Of a stretch of DNA of 64,000 bases, positions 10,782 to 24,917 are shown in pieces. The stretch lies in contig JAULSN010000002.1 in the NCBI GenBank assembly GCA_033439765.1, forward strand, positions 62,001-126,000, in the 5' to 3' direction. Numbering within the stretch: the first letter of the stretch is position 1; each line of letters opens with the position of its first letter. Origin of the DNA: Lasiosphaeria ovina. Lineage: Eukaryota; Ascomycota; Sordariomycetes; Sordariales; Lasiosphaeriaceae. A program made the position numbers and the translations under genes. The notes beneath the pieces were generated by a model. The model saw nothing but the letters and a program-made list of their open reading frames with translations. It was not told the DNA's origin and searched no databases.

Positions 10782-12601
10782 ATGGGCCTTCTGGAAACAT
10801 CAGTCTCTGGTCGTCTAGTTGTCGGTGAGAGGCTGCTCACTGACATCGTGGCCGACTACGCTCTGCACGAGCCGGACAAGCCGCTAGCGGTTGTGCCAGC
10901 ATCACCAACGGCGGAAAAATGGCACACGGTAACGTATCAAGAATTCCAAACTGCCGTAAATAGCTTGGCATGGTTTATTCAAGGTCACTGTGAGAAGAGT
11001 GGTGATGGCGAGGCCATAGGCTACATAGGCGCCCACGACATACGCTACCATGTCTTCTGGCTGGCGGCCGTGCTGTGCGGTTATGCAGTAAGTTGTTCCG
11101 CTCTCTCTATAAGCAAGGAAAGATTATGATACCAAATACTGATGGGAAGCTAGACGCTCAACATCTCCCCACATAGCGCTGTTGAAGGCCAGCTCCACCT
11201 CCTTGAGGCAACTTCCTGCACCAAGCTTTTCTACACTGCCGAGCGCGCCGAGAAAGTCGGCGTCATCAGAAGCGCTATTAAGCCCGGCGGCACCTTGAAC
11301 ACGCTTCTTGTGCCGACCTATACAGAAATTCTCTCCTCTCCTCGCGCAGTTACGCCGTTTCCTAGCCCGCCGCCGCCCCTACCCAACAGGCCAGCTCTCA
11401 TCTTCCACACTTCGGGGAGCACCGGCCACCCCAAGCCCGTCCCGATCACGCACGGCTACCTCGCTGCATTAGATTGTGCCGCGCACCTCCCGGTTCCGCT
11501 GGGTCGCACGATGGCCTTCTCCGGCTTGCCGGCGGGAACACGCCTGCTTGTCGGCCTCCCGCTCTTCCATCTCGGCGGCGCGGCTTGTTCGCTCTTCCTG
11601 GCGCTTTTCCACGGGTACGCCTATGTGCTGCATCCGCCCGCGGCGGCAGCAAACGACGTGCAGCCGTTTCTCGACGCGCTGGACTCGAAAGATGCCGACG
11701 TCAACGCTGCGATGCTGCCGCCAAGCGCCCTAGAGGGTCTCGTGCGCCGTGGCGCGCTGGCTCAACTGGCCCGGCTGGAGCGCGTGTTGACCGGGAGCGG
11801 AACGATGGCGCCAGCGACGGGCGATGCGCTGGTCGCCCGTGGGGTCAAGATGATGCATGTGTACGGGAGCACTGAGGCGGGGCTGGTACCGAGCCTCGTG
11901 CACCCGGATCCGCAGCTTTGGCGGTGGTTCGAGTGGAACGAGCGGTACGGCGCGGTGTGAGTTGAGTTCTTTGTCCACCCACCCACCCTCACTCAGTCCT
12001 CCGTTCCGTCTTTGTCTCATCTGTTTGTAATTACAGGATGGAGCTCGTCGACAACAACACCGACGGCGGAGCCTACGAGTTGGTCTTCTGCAGCGAACCC
12101 CAGCATGCGCCGCACCACCCCATCTTCCACGCCGTTCCAGCCACTTCGGTCTGGCGCAGCCGTGACCTCTTCGCAGGCCACCCGTCTGAACCCGGGCTTT
12201 GGCAGTTTATCGGCCGCACGGACGACGTGGTCGTGCTCTCGACAGGCGAGAAGGTCAACCCTGTTGCGATGCAGGACGCCCTCTCGGCGCACCCGTTGCT
12301 GAAGGGGGCGCTCGTGGTTGGTCAAGGCCGTTTCCGCGCCGCGCTGCTGGTCGAGCCGGACTGGTCCAAGTGGAACGGTACCGCAGATGGGCTTGTCGAC
12401 GAGATCTGGCCAGCAGTGCAGGCAGCGAACCCAAAGGCCGAGTCCAATGGCCGAGTGGCCAGGGACAAGATCACCGTTGTGTCACGCGGAAGAGCGTTTA
12501 AGCGGGCCGACAAGGGAAGCGTGCAAAGGGCGAGTACGATAAAGGAATTTGGAGGGGAAATCGATGAGATGTACAAGGAGGAGCGTGAAGCAGAGGGATG
12601 A
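10782..12601 (+). CDS. Stand-alone adenylate-forming (A-domain) protein
   Basis: Three exons (10782-11087, 11154-11956, 12037-12601) encode about 557 residues. Core motifs of the ANL superfamily are all present: A3 HTSGSTGHPKP, A5 YGSTEAG, A7/A8 GRTDDVVVLSTGEKVNP and the A10 lysine in FKRADKGSVQR. It closely resembles the N-terminal A domain of fungal NRPS-like carboxylic acid reductases (A-T-R), but the ORF stops right after A10, with no carrier protein and no reductase domain. No matching T/R exons follow on either strand. It is therefore either a naturally stand-alone acid-activating ligase or the remnant of a shortened reductase. Activation of an aryl acid from the PKS is a plausible role, but this is inference. 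Confidence 0.8.
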
Positions 12602-13145
12602 CGCGTACCCCAAAATGGAGAGGCCGGCCCGGTGCCGGTCGCGGCACCAATACACGTCTCGACACTCTTCAAACATTTGCATACTTCCAACAAAGCGTAT
12701 TAAGAGGACAATAGGAACCTGCAAGAAAGTATTGAAATAGAGTATGGGTATCAGAGTGCTTGATCAGATAGTCATGCAGGGAATTGGGTCAAAGATTCAA
12801 GATTGCCGTTTTCTAACGCCAAGGCTCTACTAGTCCTGATATTGCAAACCCCACTAAAGTGTTTGTTGATTTGTTGTTGTCCGGCACGTAACCATCCCCG
12901 ATCTGCTGCAAGACTACCTAATATTGAACTCAGTAAACGCAATTATAACAGCTACCTAAACCATTCAAACCTCCTACGTAAGCTCTATTATTACCTAGTA
13001 AGAAAGCCCTGCAAACCTCAGGCCCATGCTGCACAACACAGTGCACAGCGCAAAGAGGGCGCTCTCCGCCGCGGCCTTCTTCACACCCCGAGGGCAAAAG
13101 GTCTCACCAGCAATGGGCAAGATGTTTGCAAGGACTATCTACCTC
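12602..13145. other. Convergent 3' spacer
   Basis: AT-rich downstream sequence between the A-domain gene and the minus-strand membrane protein. I checked for T or reductase domain codons continuing the A-domain gene and saw none. Confidence 0.4.
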
Positions 13146-13713
13146 CTAATAAAAACAATAAGTGAGCACCTGGACGCCCCTGCTCTTGCCGACGAAAAAG
13201 GGGCCGAGGAAGCCGATGACAGGCGCGATCCGGGGCGTCAGCAGGAAGACGCGGACGAGAGTGCGTATGGACGCCTGGAAGGACCGGCGGTGCAGGAGGT
13301 AGGCCTTGAGCACGGGCTCGCCGAAGCCGGCCGCGAGCGGCCACCGCAGCTTGACCCACGAGAAGCGCGGCTTCTCCTTCTTGTGCCGGTACCACCACAT
13401 GTCGGCGGCCATGTGCAGCAGCTCAATGGCCATGATGAAGGCCATGCCGACGAAGAGCGAAGTGAGACTCTCGCACTCGGCCTGCCCGCCCCAGATGAAC
13501 ATGCCCGGGTCGACCCATGGGAGCTTGGCCACCGTGTCGACCACGCACGCACGCACGTCTGCCGGCACATGGGTAAGTCAACCGAAATCTTGGGGCTAGC
13601 GTTGGCTTATTTCAAGAGGTCTTGGATCCATTTAGATGGAAGACCCCGGGGGGGCAATGCTTACTCGGCCAAAGTATAGCGAGACATGCCGTCGCTGGGG
13701 TCGAATATCTCAT
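13146..13713 (-). CDS. Small putative membrane protein
   Basis: A two-exon model (13713-13665, 13558-13146) joins in frame to give about 153 residues. The second exon contains a strong membrane segment (SLTSLFVGMAFIMAIELLHM) followed by a basic Trp-rich loop, then a W-P-L-A-A-G-F-G-E-P stretch and a second hydrophobic segment near the end. The ORF lacks an ATG without the first exon, which is the reason for the splice proposal. The W-P-L...H-R-R region faintly recalls fungal wax-synthase/Tri7-like acyltransferases, but the protein is far too short for that family and may be a truncated relic. It lies tail to tail with the A-domain gene, inside the cluster. Confidence 0.4.
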
Positions 13714-14049
13714 CGGTCGAGTGTGGTGTCTCAGGGCACGTCTGCAAGGGGAGAGCGAATTGCCCGCAGGATTCGCGCAGATTCTAATTAATAAACAAAA
13801 AATCAGTCAAGCAGCCATCATGTCCGACCAATCAGAGCCTGGGTAGTTAATTACCTCGTAAAATCCGCCGACTGGCGCCGTCTCATTCCTCGTGACGTTT
13901 CTTGGTCTTTGACAAAACAAAAAAACAAGGCGACTTGAATGTATTCTTTTGTCAGATTTCCCTCTCTCAGGCTCACATCAGTGTCGACGATTAGATAAGC
14001 GCGACTCAAACTTGTCAAGTATGAAGAGATCTTACGTTAACAATGAGCT

Positions 14050-14075
14050 GTTCTAGAAGACTCGGTTTCTAGAAC
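14050..14075. promoter_or_regulatory. Perfect inverted repeat GTTCTAGAA / TTCTAGAAC
   Basis: Nine-base arms separated by eight bases. Each arm contains TTCTAGAA, which fits the TTCnnGAA half of a heat-shock element. It lies about 340 bases upstream of the membrane-protein start and beyond the halogenase 3' end. Function is not established. Confidence 0.3.
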
Positions 14076-14085
14076 AACGTTTCCA

Positions 14086-14207
14086 ATGCAAGGTATGTGG
14101 AATCATGTAAGCCCTTGTAACAACATCGGACAGACATGACCCCGACATGCAAGATATGTGGAATCATGTAAGGCCATGTAACAACATCAGACAGACATGA
14201 CCCCCAC
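14086..14207 (+). repeat. 61-bp tandem duplication
   Basis: Two adjacent copies (14086-14146 and 14147-14207) share a core beginning ATGTGGAATCATGTAAG and ending in GACAGACATGACCCC, with a few substitutions. It is a recent local duplication in non-coding DNA. Confidence 0.85.
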
Positions 14208-14782
14208 CCTGGCACAAACACGAGAGATAGGGAGAGAAGAAGGATTGCTGCGGTGGAACATCAACGGTTGGACTCGGAAACTCGGCAACGCTTGGGCGCA
14301 ACCTTCCTCTGTAGCCTAATTCTCGACAAGACACGCCATTGGACAAAGCTCGCCGTGTCGTTGCCAGAATTGAAAGTCTTTGCTGTCCCTATTACGTCAT
14401 GGTGACGGCTGGGTACGTACCTAGACGATTGCTCGGCTTGCAGCTGGTGTGGTGTATGTACCACAGGGAGGCTGTTCCTGGAACAAGGGTGGTAGCATGC
14501 TCGTTTTGGTCAAGGGCGGATAACCTGTCAATTTCGGGCTCCCCTACTGCACTGTAAATACTATAGTAAAAGTTTATGTATGTAAACATGACTCGGGACT
14601 CGTTGAGAGGAGTTTCCATGGTAATCATGGCTTCCATGGGCACAGATGGAACCTATGGTGTTGAATTTGGTTCGACGACAACAACTAGCTGGCACGTTCA
14701 TAATGGTACAGGTAGTTTACGTAGAAGGTCAAACACTGGTAAGTCTTCATTCTGTAGAACTGCATCTCAGCCAGTCCCTCAA

Positions 14783-18808
<4,026 letters not shown>

Positions 18809-20381
18809 ATGAGTCTCCATCTCCTCGCGCCGAAACGGGCAGCGTGTGATCGATGCCATCGACTCAAGATGCGCTGCATATCCGAGCCCGGGGGGAGAAA
18901 TGCGCCGTGTAACCGCTGCCAGGGAGCCGAAGTGCCCTGCAACTACAGTCTTCCGCGGAAGCCCGGACGTCCCCCGACCAAGGCCGTCGGCACGCTTGTG
19001 CAGGGAGTGGGCGTCGGCCCCGAAGCAAGGGCGGCCCCGGCCGGGGCCAGTGCTGCGAGCAAGGCCGCCAACAAGAGTGCCGAAGACGCCTGGGGAGAGG
19101 ACATGGCTGAGGACGACGATGCTCTGTCGAGGACCGACGCTTTTGCCCATCCGTTAATAAGCCAAGACATGCTGTCGTGGCCGCCCGCCGGCTTCCTCGA
19201 CGGCTTTCTCAACCACATGAAGTCTGGCGGGCAGCCGTTAAACGATGGCAGCGATCCGCACGGCTTCTGGGGCGCCGACCACGCCCGCTTCGATCCTTTT
19301 GCGTCGCTCCTCCCGCCTTTCAGTCGCCCCCAGACCCCAGCGACCCCGTCACAGCTGCTGGCCCTGGGCGGTGGGGTCATCCCGGGGACGGACGACTTTC
19401 ACGGCCCTCTGCCGGTGCGGGGCCTAACCCCTATGTCGGCCGGGTCGGGGTCAACAACGCCCGCGGCAGGCGACAAGACGCACCAGTACATGCAACAGCT
19501 CTCCGACTTCAACGTGCGTCTCTCCCGGCCCGTGAACCTGGGCTCGGAAATCAGCCCAGCCCAGCTCGAGCAGGTGGCCGCACACGTGCTCGAGAGCTCG
19601 GCCATCTTTCTGGGACTCGTCAACTTCCCGACTGGCGGCGGCCGAGAGACGGAGCCTCCAGGCGGCGGAAGCGGGGGCGGGAGCGGGAGCGCGCGCCAGA
19701 AGAGGCGGCGAAAATCGAACCAGACCATGTCGTCAACGTACTCCAACGAGGACGAAGACGACGACGGCGGCGGTGGCGGCGGCGGCGGCGGCGGTGGCGG
19801 CATCCACGTGCCCGACACGGCGGCCGTGCTCCAGCTCGTCGTCTTCTCAATGCGCCTGACCGAGCTGCACTACGAGCTATACTCGGCCATCCTCGGCTAC
19901 CTCCAGCAGACGGACGCGGCGTCGCTGCCCAGCGTGTCGCACGCGGACGGCGGCGCCGCGACCCCGCCGCCGTCCCCGCCGCCGCTCTCGCTCTCCATCG
20001 CTGGCGTGTCGCTGTTCCCGCACCCGCGGTTCCAGCTGCAGCTTCTCCTCCAGACGGGCGCGCACTATCTTGGCAACAGTAAGTAGGCTAGCCGAGGCCG
20101 ACCAGCTGGCAATACCATATATGGCAACGACGCATGGAATAATTTTAACAAAGATTGCAGTTCAAGAAGCCATGGCCAAGCTCGAGGCCCTGCGCCCGGA
20201 CGCGTCGAGGTCGGGGTCGGGGTCGGGGTCGGTGCACCGGCCGTCGGCCCAGGACTCGGTCAGCATGGCGGTGCTGATGCGCGCCATCATGATGCAGGAC
20301 CAGCAGAAGCGCATGGGCGGCATCCGCGAGGTGCTGGCGAAGCTGCACGACGAGCTGGGCATGGCGGTGCAGCTGGTGTGA
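18809..20381 (+). CDS. Second Zn2Cys6 transcription factor
   Basis: Two exons (18809-20078, 20161-20381) encode about 496 residues. The N-terminal zinc cluster at residues 13-45 reads CDRCHRLKMRC, then CNRC and a final Cys in EVPCNYS. An AT-hook-like RKPGRPP follows. The middle is low complexity (Ser/Gly/Pro), including a run of about ten glycines encoded by GGC repeats near 19767-19800. A basic RQKRRRKSN may be the nuclear signal. The C-terminal helices (VLQLVVFSMRLTELHYELY, then VSMAVLMRAIMMQDQQKR) resemble the regulatory end of cluster-specific fungal factors. It sits between the halogenase and the PKS, so a local pathway role is likely. It is a candidate binder of the shared motif. Confidence 0.85.
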
Positions 20382-21335
20382 GCGCGCGGCGAGAAACTCC
20401 CTACATGTAGTAAATGGTAAATAATGAACTGTAGGCGTTCAAAGGTATGTACCTAATGATAAAATTAGATAAATTCAAAATATTTCAATGTAGTCTTTGT
20501 TTGAGCAGCTCTTTGTGTTGAAACGTGAATGGGATAATTCTCTCATCACAAGACGCGAAGTGGGAATGGATAGGACTAGGCCCACAAACGCATCTTTGTC
20601 AAGAACAACTTGATTGCCTTGGTGGTTTATCCTGAATAGCCAGGGACCATAATATTCCCTTTACAAGGGAGCTTAAAGGTAGAAAGCTCAACACTCCACA
20701 GCCCCTGAGTTGATCTTAGCGCTACCTGGCCTAGGTGAGTAACAAGGACAATAGCCAATGAGTTTTGCTGTGAAGTCAACCAAAGGAACCTTAAGGATAC
20801 CGCAGCTATAGCCCAAATTACTAGTAAGAAATAAGTCTTACACTAAATACTACTAAGCCGAGAAGACCCAAAATAACAAACTTTTAGAGGCTGGGGTGTA
20901 TAGTACAGACAAGGTACCGTTGACACCACCATGTAAGAACTCACAACGGCCCCATGATGTACTTCGAGTTGCCCAACATGTCACGCAGTGAGATATAGAG
21001 ACCGGCTGAGCACGAATTGTGAAAGGAAAAGATCAAGTCTAAGCATTATAGGGAGAAGGCCCTGGACGGTTCCACGCAATGAAATGAAAGAAAACAAGCC
21101 TCAGAAAGGAACCAGTCTTGCAAGCCATTATCTCAGCAAGCCGCATGCAGCGCTTGTAAAGACCACAAAGCCTGGAAAGACACGTACGGCCCTGTTCTTC
21201 TCAGAACACAAAGGTTTTTGCACAACTGCCACAACAAGGAAGAAAGCTCGAACAACAAGAGTTGTCCAACCTCTTACACTCCAACAACTAACAGTAAGGG
21301 AGAATACCTAGGTATGCATGCAAAACAAACAGCAC
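20382..21335. other. Intergenic, A-rich, possibly decayed repeat
   Basis: Spacer between the 3' ends of TF2 and the PKS, which converge. It is A-rich and full of stops. A few minus-strand fragments look vaguely like a decayed retroelement polyprotein, but I cannot support a call. Confidence 0.35.
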
Positions 21336-24300
21336 TCACTCCGTCCCGCGGACAACATCAAACAGAAACCGATAGCCCGGGGCAACCGTGTCGTCCCACT
21401 CGCGCATGCCCGGCCGCAGCTCCACGTCATGGATGTGCCGCACCCCGGGCAGGGGCAAGAAGCCACACCTCACACGGCGCGCGCGCAGCGCGGCAACGAG
21501 GCGCTCGGCGCCGGCAAACGGCGCGACCTCGTCGGCGGTGCCGTGGACGACAAACGTCGGGCACGCGTAGTCGCCGCGCCGCGCGCGCGCCACCGGCGAC
21601 ACGGCCGCCACGCGCTCCGGCGCCGGCGCGCGCGCCAGCCACGCGCTGATGTCGGCCCCCGGAGGCGGCAGCCCGTGCAGGAGCAGCGGCAGCCCGATGC
21701 GCTCTTTGAAGAGGGCCAGGACCAGCTCCGACCGCGCGTCGCCGGGCCGCACCCAGCCCAGGTTGGACGTGTCGCCGCGGGCCGAGTTGTCGTAGTTTGT
21801 TATCTTTGTTTTTAGTCGGCAGTGTCAGTAACGCAGCCCGTGTTGTTTTTTTTGTTTCTTGGTTGTTTACTAGGAGGACCAGTGGCGCGCGGACGCCGCG
21901 GAGTGGAAGTGGCAGGTGAACAACACCAATACGTACAGCTTTGGTGGGCAGCGCGGCCACGATGCGCTCGAGGCTCATTTTCCGGCCGGGAAGCGATGCC
22001 AGGCGGGCCGTGTCGAGTTCTGTCGTCGCCGAGATCAGCAGAGTCCCAGTAACAGAAAGAGAGAGAGAGGGGGGGGGGGGGAGAGGACACAACGGAAAGG
22101 GGCCTAGATTTACCGCCGGACTCGAAATCGCAGGGCGCGTAGAAAATCAGCACGGCCGCGGGCGGCGGCAGCCCGGCCGCGGGAGCCGTCCAGCCCAGCG
22201 ACAGGGCGAGGTGGCCGCCGCTAGACCAGCCAACAACGACGACGCGGGAGCCGTCGACGGCGGCGCCGTGGAGCTGGCGCGCGAGCCGCGGCAGCGCGGC
22301 GCGCGCCCACGCGTACGCGTCGCACACGTCGGCCACGGGCCCGTCGGCCAGGCTCACCTCGGGGCACAGCCGGTAGTCGATGCTGACGGGCAGGAAGCCG
22401 TGCGCGAGCAGGTGCTGGGTCTGGGCCGGCCGCACCGCGCGCCGCGACAGCGTCATGTGGCCGCCGCCGTGGATCATTAGAGCTAGAGGCGGCGGGACGC
22501 GGCGTGTGAGGAGCAGATACAAAAATACCGTGACAGGAAAAGGGAAGGAAAAGGGAGGGTGGGGGTTGGCATGACGACGGCGAGAAAAAAAAAAGGGGGG
22601 GTGGATCAGGTTAGTGCGCGGGCGTACCAATGGGCATGGGCGACCGCGGCGGCGTGGCAGGGAAGAAGACGTCGGCGTGGACCTGCACGCCGTCGGCGGC
22701 CTCTTTGTAGACCATGGTCTCCGCACGCCAAGCCGCCGAGAACGAGGACGAGGACGACGAGGTCGATCTCGTGTCAGGAGCAGCACCAGCAACAGCACCA
22801 GCAGCAGCACCAGCAGCAGCACCAGCAGCGACAAGCGGCGGGACAGGCCAGGCCGTGCCGTTGCAGGCCACGAGCAGCTGCTGGCTCGTTGACTCGCGCG
22901 AGGGCCCGCCGGAGCACGCGGCGCTCGCGAAGCCGGCGGCGGCAAAGGCGGCCAGCCACGTCTCGGGCGGCTGGATGGGGTAGGCAGTGCGGTGCTCGGC
23001 GAGCCACCAGCCGTCGAGCAAGCCAAAGCAGATGTCGTACCAGTCGACGACGCGCGTGACCTCGGACAGCACGGCGACGCCGCCGGGCCGCAGCGTCGCG
23101 CGGATGCGCGCGCACGCCGCGCCGCGGTCCGACGTCGCGTGCACGCAGTTGGTGCCGATCACCACGTCGTACTGGCCGCGGAACGCCGCCGGCACGTCCT
23201 TCTCCAGGTTGAAGGTGGCGTAGTCGATCCACGCGTGCTGCTTGAGCGCGGCCGCGTTCTTGGCCTTGGACACCAGGCTGGGCGCGATGTCGGTGAAGGT
23301 GTAGCGCGCGGCGAGGCCGGCCGCGTCGAGCGCGGCTGCTAAGCGTTTCGTGGTGCCGCCGGTGCCGGCGCCGACCTCGAGGATGCGCACGGGCCGGGAG
23401 CGGTCGGCGGTGTTGAGCAGCGTGGTGAGGAAGACGACGAGCTGGTCGGTCAGGGTCGAGATCATGGGCGACCGGCCGTAGTAGTTCTCCATGACCTTCA
23501 TGGACGCGGCGGTGCCGAACATGAGGGCCACGGCGTCGGCGGTGCCGCGCAGGCACTCGGCCAGCCGCGGGCCCGTGAGCTGCATCAGCGCGGCCTCGTC
23601 GCGGTAGGCCGGGCACTGTGTCTCGAAGGCGGCCTGCAGCTGCGCGGCGGACCGCCCGTCGATGGCGCCACCTGCGCGCGTGAAGACGTTACCGTCGCCG
23701 TCGCCGTCTGGTCCGCCGAGCACTGACACGATGCCGTGCGCCTGCAGAATCTGCCACAGCCGCGGCACCAGCTTGTCGTACTTGCTGGTCTGGTGCGGGA
23801 TCTGCGGCAGCCGGTCCCCGGGCGACGCCCGCCGCAGATCCACGCCCAGCGCGGCAAAGGCCTCGACGACGTAGGCCACCAGCAGCTGGTTCTGGAGAGG
23901 CGCCACGCCGTCCCAGTAGTTGACGAAGCCTTGCCTCTGCGCAGAGATGTCCCAGTGCGCGTCGGACGCTCGCAGCGAGTCAAAGGGGTTCTGCACAATG
24001 ACGGACTCGTCCTCTCCCAGCCCGGGCGCTTGGCTTGTCACGGGTCCAGGGGCGTTGCTTGGGTCGGTGTTAGTTGCCGTGCCAGCACCCCCCGTATTAC
24101 GAGGCTTCACGGATCCAGGGGCGGATTCAGGGGCGGATTCAGGGGCAGATTCAGGGGCAGATCCAGGAGCAGATCCAGGGGCAGAAATGCCCAGGCACGT
24201 CATCAGGTCCTGCACCGTGTTTTCGACGAGAATGTCGTCAAGGCGCGCCACAAACTTGTCCTCGAGCTCCTGCTTCAAGTCGACAGCCGACAGCGAATCC

Positions 24301-24885
24301 ACTCCCAAAACGCCCAACACGTCTGACGGCTTGATGTCGGCGGGCTTGGCCCCTGAGACTTCAGCGACGGTCTGCAGGAAGCTCTGAAACCGCTCGTCAG
24401 ACTCTGGGGTGCTGCTGCTGCCAGACGCGGATTGCGCCGCCGAATTTGTGAGTGGCGCATTCGCTGGCACGGAGGCTGACGAAGTGTACACAGGCTGTTG
24501 CTGCTGCTGCTGCTGCTGCAGGTTGGAGGATGCGCCGAGCTTCTGGTACAAGTCCTGCAGCGTGACTCCGCCGACGTCGTCCGACTCGATCTCGAGGCCA
24601 AACTTGGACGACAGCTCCCCGACCAGCTCCACCGACGCCAGCGAGTCGACGCCGAGGTCGGCCAGCGTCTGGTCCGTGGGCAGCTCAGCCGCAGAAATGC
24701 CGCTGTACTCTGCGACCAGCTCGTTGAGCGCCGGGATCAGTGTGCCGTCTGGGCCCGAGGACGACGACGGCGTGACGCTCGACGCCGGCGTGGCCGTGCC
24801 CTCAGCCCCTGAGTCGGTGCTCGAGCTCGACGAGGCAACAGACGGACCGGATGAAGACGCCGGCACAGAGCCCGCAGCCGGCACA

Positions 24886-24917
<32 letters not shown>

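Larger units (their letters stand above)
13714..14782. other. Intergenic region with repeats
   Basis: About 1.07 kb between the small membrane protein and the 3' end of the halogenase. Apart from the 61-bp direct repeat and the inverted repeat listed separately, nothing was recognised. Confidence 0.45.

Noticed and set aside
13026..13679. 217-codon plus-strand ORF
   Set aside because: Antisense to the membrane-protein exon; charged, with no motif.
20382..21335. Decayed retrotransposon
   Set aside because: A few fragments on the minus strand recall polyprotein pieces, but frames are broken and no terminal repeat or conserved motif is visible.
21336..21803. Separate alpha/beta-hydrolase gene downstream of the PKS
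   Set aside because: Splicing through three introns restores a single hydrolase domain (HGGGH, GWSSG, HGTADE, RHIHD) fused to the methyltransferase end of the PKS; it has no start of its own.
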